The notes: generated from the sequence alone by a model not told the origin. 10,460 nt of DNA from Desulfocicer vacuolatum DSM 3385 (GCA_945870015.1 CAMBQS010000086.1:1-10460), one strand, 5' to 3'; positions 1 through 8,188 are shown, counted from the stretch's first letter. Program-made: numbers and translations.

Positions 1-549
1 CTGGTATGTCAGGAAATCGTATTTTATCTCTTTCAGCCGCATGACAAGCTGTTTGAAATTTTTATATTCTCCGGTTTCAAGGCCTGGTACGATGGTGATG
101 ATGCGTTGGTCCGGCCCGCCCAGATCTTTCCAATTGGAGATCCGGCCACTGAAGATATCCCGGAGCTGCGTAAGGGACAGGGTATCGGTATTGCTGGACT
201 GCGTGAGTGTGCACTTTGGATTGGTGATCACCGCGATGGAGTCCCGGCAAAACGGGATTTCAACAAAACCGTTTTCTTTTAATGAATTGGGCAGACTGAC
301 GGCTGTAATCGCAATATCGCTGAAGTTGTTTGCAAGTCTCTGAATTGCGGTTTCAGAAGGCCCGACATAAAGCTGAACCGTGATCCCGGTTTTTTTTTCA
401 AACATGGGCAAAATTCTTTTACCATAGGCTTCTGAGATCTGAGAAGAGACGCTTGCCCGTAAAATATCCTGAGCTTGAACCATGGAGCTTGAAAACAGGC
501 AAAACAGAACCATCCATCGTAAAAAAGAAAGCCTGCTGAATATGAACAT
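1..549 (-). CDS. PstS-like periplasmic substrate-binding protein (N-terminal part; cut by window edge)
   Basis: The reading frame is open from ATG at 549 to the window edge (183 codons, C-terminus missing). Residues 1-26 form a Sec signal peptide: a basic start, a hydrophobic core rich in L, F and V, and a likely cut after VQA (26). The mature part resembles the phosphate-binding-like PBP family: FEKKTGITVQLYVGPSE (about 50-66), a SDIAIT strand (77-82), and the typical segment IFSGRISNWKDLGGPD (132-147). Such proteins bind an anion or small ligand in the periplasm and feed an ABC transporter or sensor. Where PstS proteins usually carry a Ser-Gly-Thr phosphate loop, this one reads PGLETGEYKNF (155-165), so the ligand may not be phosphate. 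Two cysteines, C101 and C113, could form a disulfide. Two ATGs are adjacent (552 and 549); the second is better spaced from the ribosome site. No transporter gene is visible, so the partner is unknown. Confidence 0.8.
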   Translation of the reverse strand, partial: MFIFSRLSFLRWMVLFCLFSSSMVQAQDILRASVSSQISEAYGKRILPMFEKKTGITVQLYVGPSETAIQRLANNFSDIAITAVSLPNSLKENGFVEIPFCRDSIAVITNPKCTLTQSSNTDTLSLTQLRDIFSGRISNWKDLGGPDQRIITIVPGLETGEYKNFKQLVMRLKEIKYDFLTYQ

Positions 550-555
550 CATTTT

Positions 556-562
556 CCCTCCT
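556..562 (-). promoter_or_regulatory. Shine-Dalgarno site of the substrate-binding protein gene
   Basis: The minus strand reads AGGAGGG here, followed by two adjacent ATG codons. The gap is 3 nt to the first ATG (552) and 6 nt to the second (549), so the second is the likelier start. Confidence 0.7.
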
Positions 563-612
563 TGATGTGGCTGAAATGGGTATTTCAGATTTTGAACGAT
601 TCAAATGGTTTT

Positions 613-640
613 CCGTCTGGATGTTCAATTCATCCAGCGG
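613..640. repeat. Inverted repeat in the leader of the substrate-binding protein gene
   Basis: CTGGATG (617-623) and CATCCAG (631-637) pair perfectly around a 7-nt loop. The stem extends by CCG/CGG (613-615 with 638-640) across a single bulged T at 616. No T-run follows on either strand, so it does not look like an intrinsic terminator. It lies between the predicted transcription start (about 658) and the ATG, so it would form in the mRNA leader of the substrate-binding protein gene. Confidence 0.45.
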
Positions 641-654
641 CAGTGGGATATAAC

Positions 655-670
655 TATAGGGTGTCCTATA
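655..670. promoter_or_regulatory. Inverted repeat over the -10 box; possible operator
   Basis: TATAGG (655-660) and CCTATA (665-670) are perfect inverted copies separated by 4 nt. The right arm coincides with the predicted minus-strand -10 box and the left arm with the expected transcription start. This placement suits a repressor site, but the arms are short and the role is inferred. Confidence 0.3.
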
Positions 671-694
671 CTATTACACCGGGGTGGGTGTCAA
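665..694 (-). promoter_or_regulatory. Candidate sigma70-type promoter of the substrate-binding protein gene
   Basis: On the minus strand, TTGACA (694-689) is followed after 18 nt by TATAGG (670-665). The -35 is perfect and the -10 matches TATAAT at four positions. Transcription would start near 658 and give a leader of about 110 nt. It suggests that the substrate-binding protein is transcribed separately from the AAA+ operon upstream, although no clear terminator separates them. Confidence 0.5.
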
Positions 695-736
695 AGGAAA
701 AGAGCAGGAAGGGTGTTTATCACTGCAAGGAAATGG

Positions 737-3034
737 TCAGGGGGCGGATGCATATTTCCGGGTGAGGTCTTTGTCAATGACATAAATACAGATTTCTTTG
801 GCGCCTTTTTTGGAGTAGTTATATCGGGTATACAGATTGTTCATCAAAAAGGTAACATCCTCCCGGATTTTTTTATCATAGGTTTTGAAATCTTCCTCAT
901 CAAAATCTTTGATCGCTCTTCTGAAGTTTTCATTTTCCAGAAAAGGATCCAGTACTTTCTCTTTGAGATTGTACACATACCGCTCCAGTAATTTCTGGTA
1001 AAGTGCTGTCTCCTGGATTGGTTTTCCTTCGGTCATGATTTCCTGGGTCAGGGCCTTTGAGGTATATTCTTTCTGCGCATCCTTACGGAAAGAGAGCCGT
1101 GACCGGTCATCAATTTTTTTCTCCAGCAGAAAATCTTCAATACGGCGGAAATATTCCTCGGTGATTTCCAGTTTTTCATTTGTATAATGACAATGTGCAA
1201 CGGAACCGGATTCAAAGTTGATGGCAAACATATAGTTCTGGACATGGGTGGCAATCTGCTCCTCATTATACAGGTAAAGGGATTCCTTGACTTCCTGAAG
1301 TATGTTGTAATCATACATGCAAACCAGCGAATCCAGAAAACCTTCAGGGATTATCGTATTCTTTTCCTGCTGATAATGAGTAAAAAATTTATACAGCATG
1401 GGCATGTTGATGAGTTTATCTTCTTTGGCATATATGGAATAGAACTCATTAAACAGGTTGATGGAATCTCTTCCGGAAATTCCTTTTGAACCTTCTTTGT
1501 TTGATTCTTCAATGATGGTTCGTCTCCGTTTGGCAGTAAACCGTTTCCGGTCTTCTCCGGTGAGCCATGTCGGGATTACCCCCCGATAGATTTCCATTTT
1601 TAGAAGCAGAAGATTTTTATCACAATAGAGACTGTATTTTTCAGGGTTTCCAATCCATTCGAGAAGGGCCTTGGATTCCGGGTTGAGCCTTGTGGAGATG
1701 ATCATTCTTGCAAAATTGGCAATCACCTGTGGGAGGAAATTACCTTCAATATGCTTCCCAAATGTACTTTGATAAATTTTAACCTCTGTATTCAGATCCA
1801 TGACATAGGGGATATTGATGTATTCGATACGGTCCAGAAACGATCGCGAATCTTTCAGATTGGCTTTGTCTTCCGGATTCATTACCGCAAGGAAAAGAGA
1901 ATTGACATTTTCCTCGATGTCTTCAACCTTGTGAACACCTTCACTGATTACATTGTGAAGTTCAATCAGTCTTTCCGTATTGTTGGATTTGATATCCATG
2001 AGCGCATAAATACCATTATTGGTCTTTGCATACCGGGAATAGATATACTCCACCTGATTGCTGTCCCGCAGAATGGTGTTGATTTTCTGTTGCAGAATTT
2101 CATTTGTGAGTATGGGTCTGCTCAAGGGTTTGTCACCTGGATTAAAAACGGAAATCCCCTGTCCCAGACGACGGTTGAACTTATAGGGCTGGGCATAAAT
2201 CATCTCAAACACTTTTTCCGGTTCTTTCAGATTTTCCAGAAGTGCACTATACAAAGAGCTGCAAATGGTACAGGATGTATCACGGAAAACCCACGCATAA
2301 TCCTTTTCAGAAGAGAGTATGAATTTGAACTCGTCATTTTTAAACAGATCATCGAAAAAGGCCCTGCGAAAATGTTTGGGGATGATCATGATGGGGTTGT
2401 CATGGCTTGGGCATGGGATTTCAATGAATTCATCTGCGCTGCCGGGGGTATGCGATGGTTTGAAATTTTTTCCCTGGTTTCCGCCGGCTGCCTTCATCAG
2501 AAGCTGAATCAGCTTCTCCGCTGAAGGTGAGTTCTCTGCATCAATGGAATGGCCAAAAAGTTTCCGGTTGATCCTCCAGATGGTCTCATAGCGCAGTCCT
2601 TCCTCGGAATGGGAATATTCTTCAAATTTTCTGAGAATGTTGTTTAAAAAAGTGCTTTTGCCACATCCGGGCGGGCCTTCAAAAATGTAGATTTTATTCT
2701 GCTGCGCACCATGGCGGAGTGCTTCTGCAAGATTGATAAGACGGTTCGCAAAGAGGCGGTCTGCAAAAAACGGGTTGTCGACATTCTCAATAAAGAGTTT
2801 GGAGCAGTCATATCCAACATAATGAATCGATTCCGGATCATCGGGATATTCATCTTCTCCTTTTTCAACATAGGATATAACCATATCATGAAACGTTCGG
2901 AAAATATTTCGCATGATCAATCCGGGTTTTTCCGACAGGAGCTTCAAAAAATCTTTGAAGGGGATAGCATCCCGCTGATCCCTTTCTCCCATGCTTATAT
3001 TCAAATTGGAAAATGCTTTTTCAAAGTTGTTCAT
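737..3034 (-). CDS. Second, divergent PrkA-like AAA+ protein (putative serine protein kinase)
   Basis: This is the last gene of the PrkA-DUF444-SpoVR operon and encodes about 765 aa. A Walker A loop EGPPGCGKST lies at 119-128. Next come a Walker B-like strand GIYALMDIK (about 341-349), a sensor-1-like strand FLAVMNPED and the motif SRSFLDRIEYINIPY (397-411), which parallels FLDRVYIVKVPY in enterobacterial PrkA as I remember it. The C-terminal 250 residues are helical and charged, as in the PrkA C-terminal region. I infer ATP binding and perhaps Ser/Thr kinase or ATPase activity in the cytoplasm, working with the upstream PrkA. The Walker B acid pair is reduced to one Asp (347), and a CTIC pair (255-258) plus C208 could bind metal. 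It is longer than E. coli PrkA (about 644 aa). Start: the frame runs back to TTG at 3052, 7 nt after the SpoVR stop; ATG at 3034 is preferred here, but neither has a good ribosome site. Confidence 0.8.
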   Translation of the reverse strand: MNNFEKAFSNLNISMGERDQRDAIPFKDFLKLLSEKPGLIMRNIFRTFHDMVISYVEKGEDEYPDDPESIHYVGYDCSKLFIENVDNPFFADRLFANRLINLAEALRHGAQQNKIYIFEGPPGCGKSTFLNNILRKFEEYSHSEEGLRYETIWRINRKLFGHSIDAENSPSAEKLIQLLMKAAGGNQGKNFKPSHTPGSADEFIEIPCPSHDNPIMIIPKHFRRAFFDDLFKNDEFKFILSSEKDYAWVFRDTSCTICSSLYSALLENLKEPEKVFEMIYAQPYKFNRRLGQGISVFNPGDKPLSRPILTNEILQQKINTILRDSNQVEYIYSRYAKTNNGIYALMDIKSNNTERLIELHNVISEGVHKVEDIEENVNSLFLAVMNPEDKANLKDSRSFLDRIEYINIPYVMDLNTEVKIYQSTFGKHIEGNFLPQVIANFARMIISTRLNPESKALLEWIGNPEKYSLYCDKNLLLLKMEIYRGVIPTWLTGEDRKRFTAKRRRTIIEESNKEGSKGISGRDSINLFNEFYSIYAKEDKLINMPMLYKFFTHYQQEKNTIIPEGFLDSLVCMYDYNILQEVKESLYLYNEEQIATHVQNYMFAINFESGSVAHCHYTNEKLEITEEYFRRIEDFLLEKKIDDRSRLSFRKDAQKEYTSKALTQEIMTEGKPIQETALYQKLLERYVYNLKEKVLDPFLENENFRRAIKDFDEEDFKTYDKKIREDVTFLMNNLYTRYNYSKKGAKEICIYVIDKDLTRKYASAP

Positions 3035-3059
3035 GATTTCTAAACAATCCAAATAGTGA

Positions 3060-4718
3060 TTATAAAACTTTCCGGGTCAGTTTTCGTTTTTCCATTGTGT
3101 ATAACACTCTTGACAGTTTCACTCCCAATCCCTGGCTGGTTTCTTCCTGAGGAGCCCCTCCCATAAAGGGCATGGAAAGGCTCCATTTCGGGGGAGTGTC
3201 TGCCGCTGGTTCCGTTGTTTCAAGGTGGACAGGCGCACCCCATAAATATTCGATTCCAAGCATCGTGTTCCGGATGTAATCTTTAACAAGCGGTTTTTCT
3301 TCAAAATGGTGTACAAGATATAATGATCCATTACGGCTTTTTGTCTGGTCAAGCTCAATATGAGGGGGATGGTACAGCGCATCCGTGATCATTTTCCGGT
3401 AATCTTCCGCTTTTTTGCTTTTTACATAATACTGCCATGCTGTCTTGGTTTGATTCAGTCTTTTGCCGGCCACAAACAATCTGTTTTTATCAACGAAGTC
3501 CTGATCAATGAAGGTGTTCACAAACAGAAAGTCAGCGAAATTTTCCCGGATGGCAAATATGAACTCCTTCCCCTTTCCAGTCTGTAAGTCAAATTTGTCC
3601 CGTGCAACAGCGTCCAGTATCCGACGGAATCGAATGGAATATTTGCCCTTGTCAGCGATCTCTTCGAGTTGATAAAAAAGACGCATCCCCAGCGCATATG
3701 GATTCAGTCCGACACGGGGCAGGGCGGTGACACCGGCATTTACGCGCGCAAACTCCACTTCGTGTCCTTTGATACGGTCATCCATCAGGAATAAATTTTC
3801 ATGCCAATAACTGGCCCATCCTTCATTCATGATTTTTGTCCGGATCTGCGGCTGAAAAAACAGGGATGTTTTCCGGACCACCTGCAGAATGGATTTCATC
3901 CATTGGTTTTCATTCTGGTTCAGAAAGGGTGAGTGTTCAATCAGGAACTGGAGCAGGTCAATATATGGTTTAGTTTTCTCTTCACAATACCTTTCATAAA
4001 TGGCGTCAAACTCCGGATATTTTGTGGTGACTGCGGAGAAGAAGGCTTTTTCACCTGGAATATCGCCCGACTCCCGGATATGTTGATTGTATTTTTCGAT
4101 CTCCTGAATATACTCGTGAACCGGTATTTTTTTTTCTGTTTGAAGAAACAGGTCAAAGTAAAAATCCAGGCGGCTGGTTTTCAAGGGTTTGAATGCGCCA
4201 TTAAATTGAGACAGTTCCTTGAAGTACCCGACAATATTATCGATGCCGCGGGCGAATTCAATGGTGTAATCCACCCATCTTCCTTTTTCAGATCGAAGCC
4301 GGGCGATAAGACGCTTATCTGCGAGCGCCTGGCCCGTGAAATCAAAGTCCCAGGTGTGACGGTAATAGAGGTTGTTCTGAAAAAAATCGATGTGCGCCAG
4401 AACATGGTAGAAGATCATGACGTTCAGCCAGTCCGGATTGTTGTCATTATAAAAGGATATGGCCGGTCTCGTGTTGATGACGGTTTCATATGGGTTGCTG
4501 GGGTACAGTTCATATCGCCCCTGTTCCTTGAGAACCTCTACATCATGCACCCAGTAGTCATAAAGGGTCGGAATCATGACTTTGGGGGAGAGCTCCAGAA
4601 GATCCCGGTTGGTTACAATATATTCAAGCGTTTCGTTATCAAAGGAAAGCCCGGCATCCCGTGCCCGCTCCTTGCAGCCTTCCATGATTTTTTTGGTATG
4701 TTGATTAATCAGTTCCAT
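3060..4718 (-). CDS. spoVR: SpoVR/YcgB family protein
   Basis: A 552-aa protein with the hallmarks of the SpoVR family. These are the N-terminal segment FYHVLAHIDFFQNN (103-116), with H105, H109 and D111, and the signature MNEGWASYWHENL (297-309), with E299 and H306. The His and Glu residues look like a possible metal site, but no enzymatic activity is established for the family. SpoVR is needed for spore cortex formation in Bacillus; the E. coli homologue YcgB is a stationary-phase protein linked to YeaG/YeaH. No spore genes are visible here, so a stress or starvation role is more likely. No signal peptide or membrane segment is seen, so it should be cytoplasmic. It is longer than B. subtilis SpoVR (about 470 aa) and E. 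coli YcgB (about 510 aa), mainly through a C-terminal tail after about 500. The ATG lies 3 nt after the DUF444 stop, so translation is probably coupled; the upstream GAG is a weak ribosome site. Confidence 0.93.
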   Translation of the reverse strand: MELINQHTKKIMEGCKERARDAGLSFDNETLEYIVTNRDLLELSPKVMIPTLYDYWVHDVEVLKEQGRYELYPSNPYETVINTRPAISFYNDNNPDWLNVMIFYHVLAHIDFFQNNLYYRHTWDFDFTGQALADKRLIARLRSEKGRWVDYTIEFARGIDNIVGYFKELSQFNGAFKPLKTSRLDFYFDLFLQTEKKIPVHEYIQEIEKYNQHIRESGDIPGEKAFFSAVTTKYPEFDAIYERYCEEKTKPYIDLLQFLIEHSPFLNQNENQWMKSILQVVRKTSLFFQPQIRTKIMNEGWASYWHENLFLMDDRIKGHEVEFARVNAGVTALPRVGLNPYALGMRLFYQLEEIADKGKYSIRFRRILDAVARDKFDLQTGKGKEFIFAIRENFADFLFVNTFIDQDFVDKNRLFVAGKRLNQTKTAWQYYVKSKKAEDYRKMITDALYHPPHIELDQTKSRNGSLYLVHHFEEKPLVKDYIRNTMLGIEYLWGAPVHLETTEPAADTPPKWSLSMPFMGGAPQEETSQGLGVKLSRVLYTMEKRKLTRKVL

Positions 4719-4721
4719 TCA

Positions 4722-6116
4722 TCACTCGGATAAAAGATGTTTGATTCCTTCAATCAGCCTTGGCTCATCCGCATTCTCATTCAGAACATCCATCCGGATC
4801 AGCTTTGGTTTTTGCGTTAGAAGATTTGATTTTTTAATATATTTTTCAACCTCACTCTCTTTTTTGGAACCATATGCCCGTTCGGCAATGGTGATCCCGA
4901 TACGGTTGGCATAGGTGGTCATCTTATTCAGCAGCGGAATGGATTCCTTGCCGTCCGTATCCCAGTCATCACCATCTGTGCCATGAAAGATGTAGATGTT
5001 ATAGTTCTGTGCAAGATTGTCTTTTTCGACAATTTCATTTACGAGTTTGTAGGCGGAGGATACTTTTGTTCCTCCGGCTACCTTTGAGTTGTAGTAGGTG
5101 TAAAAATCCGGAACTTCTCTTGCTTCCGTATCATGAAGGATAAATCGTGATTCTACCTGCATGGAGTATTGATATACAAGCCAACTGTAGATCAAAACAT
5201 GCTGGGCCACAACAAGGCTGGTCGGTTTCCCGGACATGGAACCGGAGTAGTCTCTCAGGAAAAAAACAACAGCTTGGGATTCATAATCTTTTTCCCGTGA
5301 AAGAACGCGGTATACCTTGTCACTGGGCGCAATGAGAAATCGTGTCGGATCAATGTTACAGTAGTCCGGAACATTTCCAAGAGCGATATTGGTTTCCAGC
5401 ACTTTTCGCAGGGTCGCTTTTTTATCCAGAATCTGGCCAAAGCCCCTGTTTTTATCGGTCATGTCATAGGTGTACCGTGTCAGGGATCTTTTTTTCCCTT
5501 TGTCCTTTATATTGGGCAAATGAAACTGCTCACTAAGGATTTTGCCGAGGTCATATGCACTGGATTCGATTTCATGGGTTCCTCCCTCTCCTTCGCCCGG
5601 TCCGCTTGAATCCTGGCCATCCTCGGGCCGGATGGGCTGCTCACCGAGAATATCTCCTTCTTCCCCTTCACCGGCGCCTCCCATGGTTTCTTCTTCCTCT
5701 TTTCCAGAAGAAGAATCATGGATGAATTTTTCCTCAACGGTTGTGGGTACGATGATGACATTATTTTTTCCACCTTTTCCCGGTTTGACCAGTCTGCCGA
5801 CTCTTACCTTCCGGGGAAAGTTATCCTCTTCCCGCTGTTTATCCCGTTGAAGGAGATCATCGAGTGACCGAAGCGCAGTTGCATAGGAATAGACTGGAGG
5901 CGGATTCCGGTGAAGAGCAGTGAAGTCATTCCAGGAATACAGGTCCATGGGGTTGAGCAATGACTTCCCTGTTCCGTGAAGATTGAAATCTCCGGAGTGT
6001 GGTTCAGGAGAATGGGTTCCCTCAAATTTCATCTCCTCCTGGATGAGCTTCTCCTGTTCAGCGGACAGTCCTGTTTTTTTGAGCTCCTGATAGTATGTAT
6101 AAAATTTTGGATCCAT
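4722..6116 (-). CDS. yeaH: DUF444 family (YeaH/YhbH) von Willebrand A-like protein
   Basis: A 464-aa protein of the DUF444 family, which accompanies PrkA in many bacteria (YeaH in E. coli, YhbH in Bacillus). The C-terminal half (about 280-440) is a von Willebrand A-like domain. It has a MIDAS motif FFLRDYSGSM (285-294; D289, S291, S293), a GGT segment (348-350) that could supply the MIDAS threonine, and HGTDGDDW (378-385) supplying the late aspartates. This points to metal-dependent protein binding, probably presenting or tethering partners to the PrkA AAA+ ring, as VWA proteins do for MoxR-type ATPases; that partner role is inference. The N-terminus carries basic blocks (RKVRVGRLVKPGKGGK, 102-117), and an acidic Gly/Glu-rich low-complexity linker spans about 136-185. 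No signal peptide is seen. The ATG lies 7 nt after the PrkA stop, with only a weak GAG-type ribosome site, which suggests coupled translation. Confidence 0.92.
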   Translation of the reverse strand: MDPKFYTYYQELKKTGLSAEQEKLIQEEMKFEGTHSPEPHSGDFNLHGTGKSLLNPMDLYSWNDFTALHRNPPPVYSYATALRSLDDLLQRDKQREEDNFPRKVRVGRLVKPGKGGKNNVIIVPTTVEEKFIHDSSSGKEEEETMGGAGEGEEGDILGEQPIRPEDGQDSSGPGEGEGGTHEIESSAYDLGKILSEQFHLPNIKDKGKKRSLTRYTYDMTDKNRGFGQILDKKATLRKVLETNIALGNVPDYCNIDPTRFLIAPSDKVYRVLSREKDYESQAVVFFLRDYSGSMSGKPTSLVVAQHVLIYSWLVYQYSMQVESRFILHDTEAREVPDFYTYYNSKVAGGTKVSSAYKLVNEIVEKDNLAQNYNIYIFHGTDGDDWDTDGKESIPLLNKMTTYANRIGITIAERAYGSKKESEVEKYIKKSNLLTQKPKLIRMDVLNENADEPRLIEGIKHLLSE

Positions 6117-6123
6117 ATCTCAA

Positions 6124-8184
6124 CTACTTCTCATCTTCCTGGGTACAGAAATATTCGATTGTTTTTTGTGCACAGGTCTTACAATAACCCAGTTTATTCA
6201 GCATGGTATTGATCATGCGATCATACAATTGCTTGTTTTCTTCATTTGTCCGGTTTGCCAGGGCACCGATCAGACTTCCGGCTCCGGCAATATCGGATTT
6301 CAGACGAACATCGGTGACGGCTTTTACCAGTTCAAGGTTGTCCATGAAGTTGTAGTTGGGATCCATGGAAATCTTCTGACCGTAAATCTTCCGGATGGAT
6401 GTCCGGAAGGTTTCCCGCTGCTCATCGGTTTTCAATCCCAGCCGTTCTTCAATGCTGTTAATGTATCGCTTATCGATTTTGATCGCTTTCAGTTCTCCGG
6501 TCTGCGGGTCCTTGAATTTCCACATTTTATCCGGGCCGAGATTCTCTGCATCAATCCCGATAATCATGTTGACATAGCTCATTACATCTTTTGTGATCGC
6601 CAGGGGTTCATCCATATAGGCATTGAACATCTCCGTCATGATGCGTTCCCGGTAAAGCCCTTTTGCGGTTTTCAGATCTTCCAGATATTTACTCCGGTCA
6701 GCGACATCGTTGACATAGTCCAGTATGACACGTTCGATGGTTTTAAAAATATCATAGGCAAACATACACTTGCCTTCGTTGGTTTCCGAGCTTTCAATCA
6801 TCAGTTGAACCGCTCTGCCCAGATTTCTCTGTCCCAGCCCTTTTTGCCCGAACCGTTTGGTGATGTCCGGTTCCTGGTTCAGCGTGTCAATTACTTCGGC
6901 CAGTGTCTTGATGCTTTTTTCTCCGGCAACCTCTCCGGCAGCAAGCTTCATGGCTTCGATCGGAGTGATTTTTTCGGTTCGTGGGAGCCTGGAAAGAACA
7001 ATTGCTACAGAGGAAGCATAGTTCAGATTGGGGTCCTGGTGAAGGGCTTCCATGGTCAGTGTTGTTTTAGAATCGCTGCCGATGGCGTATTCCGTCAGTT
7101 CTTTCTGCAGTTTGTAATTGGTATTGTGGGAAACATAGCAGATGCGGCATCTGTCCACAATCGGAGCTTCCTCTTTTTCTTCCAGGAACCGGTTGAATTC
7201 CGAATTGTTGCTGGTTGCGATGATCAGTGTATCAATCGGCCACTTGAATCCGTCCATCTCAATGTTCCGGTTCTGGATGACACCCAGATATACCTGAACC
7301 AGGTCTTTTTTGTTTTTATAGATCTCATCGCTGAAATGGATACCCCCGCCGGCCACGCGGGCCAATGCACCCCGCCGCAAATCAAATCGGTATGGATTGT
7401 TGGTATCCGTGATATGCAGCAGCCGCTGAATGGATTCTTCTCCCAGAAGATCAACGGCTGAAGAAGTGATTTTGTCTTTTGCCGGATATTTTCCGGTAAT
7501 CGTTCCCAGGCTTTCCGTAAGCGGAACCGGCACAATTTCAATAAAATTGATCATCTGTGCGATTTTACCGTCTGTTAAATTGCGGATGTCATTCCAGATG
7601 TATCCACTGCACGCGCCTAACGGGCGGTAGTTTTCAAACAGGGTTTCGATCTCAGGGTCCGTGAAACCCGCTTTCTGGGAAAGAAATTTTTTATTTTCAT
7701 CCAGATCCTCAAACAGGTTCATTCCCAGTATCATGGGGTCTTCGTAGGTCTGGGATTCAATAGCCGTGATCCTGCCATAGGTTCCCAGCTTGTCCAGATT
7801 CATAAACTTGAAGGTGTATTTTTTATTCACCGGGATGGATAGAAATTCCCTATATTTTGCACAGAGATAATCCACAAAAAAGGTTTTCCCGTTACCCGGT
7901 TCCCCCACCAGGACATACGCCATCTCTTTGGATGATCCACCTTCCGCAGCGTCTTTAACATAGGAGACAAAGCTGTTCAGCTCGTCATACATGCCGATGA
8001 TATGTTTTTTCCCCTTACGGAAAATTTCAAAATCATAGGTTGTTTTTCCGTTTACCACTACCTTGTCGATCTTTTTTTCCAGAATCATTCTGGATACGCC
8101 TTGAAATGCATTTTCGAATTTTCGGGTTCCCTCTTTCACTGAAACAAGATGGTTCTGGAAAGTAGGATTCACTTTGGTGGCCAT
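6124..8184 (-). CDS. prkA: PrkA family AAA+ serine protein kinase
   Basis: A 686-aa protein and the first gene of the operon. PrkA (YeaG in E. coli) joins an AAA+ ATPase domain to a C-terminal kinase-like region, and phosphorylates proteins on Ser/Thr in response to starvation or stress. Visible motifs are Walker A VGEPGNGKT (93-101), Walker B GIHFSDE (281-287), sensor 1 ATSNN (323-327) and an arginine-type VDR (343-345). A C-terminal segment typical of PrkA, WKFKDPQTGELKAI followed by IRKIYG, spans about 555-602. Unusual CxxC pairs occur at 346-349 (DRCRIC) and near the end (C668, C671, plus C680), suggesting metal or redox control. The frame opens at ATG 8223, but ATG 8184 has a full AGGAGG site just upstream and starts MATKVNPTF, so 8184 is chosen. 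It is expected in the cytoplasm. The DUF444 and SpoVR genes follow at 7 and 3 nt. Confidence 0.93.
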   Translation of the reverse strand: MATKVNPTFQNHLVSVKEGTRKFENAFQGVSRMILEKKIDKVVVNGKTTYDFEIFRKGKKHIIGMYDELNSFVSYVKDAAEGGSSKEMAYVLVGEPGNGKTFFVDYLCAKYREFLSIPVNKKYTFKFMNLDKLGTYGRITAIESQTYEDPMILGMNLFEDLDENKKFLSQKAGFTDPEIETLFENYRPLGACSGYIWNDIRNLTDGKIAQMINFIEIVPVPLTESLGTITGKYPAKDKITSSAVDLLGEESIQRLLHITDTNNPYRFDLRRGALARVAGGGIHFSDEIYKNKKDLVQVYLGVIQNRNIEMDGFKWPIDTLIIATSNNSEFNRFLEEKEEAPIVDRCRICYVSHNTNYKLQKELTEYAIGSDSKTTLTMEALHQDPNLNYASSVAIVLSRLPRTEKITPIEAMKLAAGEVAGEKSIKTLAEVIDTLNQEPDITKRFGQKGLGQRNLGRAVQLMIESSETNEGKCMFAYDIFKTIERVILDYVNDVADRSKYLEDLKTAKGLYRERIMTEMFNAYMDEPLAITKDVMSYVNMIIGIDAENLGPDKMWKFKDPQTGELKAIKIDKRYINSIEERLGLKTDEQRETFRTSIRKIYGQKISMDPNYNFMDNLELVKAVTDVRLKSDIAGAGSLIGALANRTNEENKQLYDRMINTMLNKLGYCKTCAQKTIEYFCTQEDEK

Positions 8185-8188
8185 ATTT

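Noticed and set aside
613..640. Intrinsic terminator for the AAA+ operon
   Set aside because: The hairpin has no T-tract on either strand and lies downstream of the predicted promoter of the next gene.
1751..2524. 257-codon plus-strand frame opposite the second PrkA-like gene
   Set aside because: Antisense shadow with no domain, no ribosome site and skewed composition.
3933..4733. 266-codon plus-strand frame opposite spoVR
   Set aside because: Antisense shadow of a conserved gene; no family resemblance.
6166..7461. 431-codon open frame on the plus strand opposite prkA
   Set aside because: It is antisense to a clearly conserved gene, its translation is rich in Ile, Phe, His and Gln with no recognisable domain, and it fits the shadow produced by the codon use of prkA.
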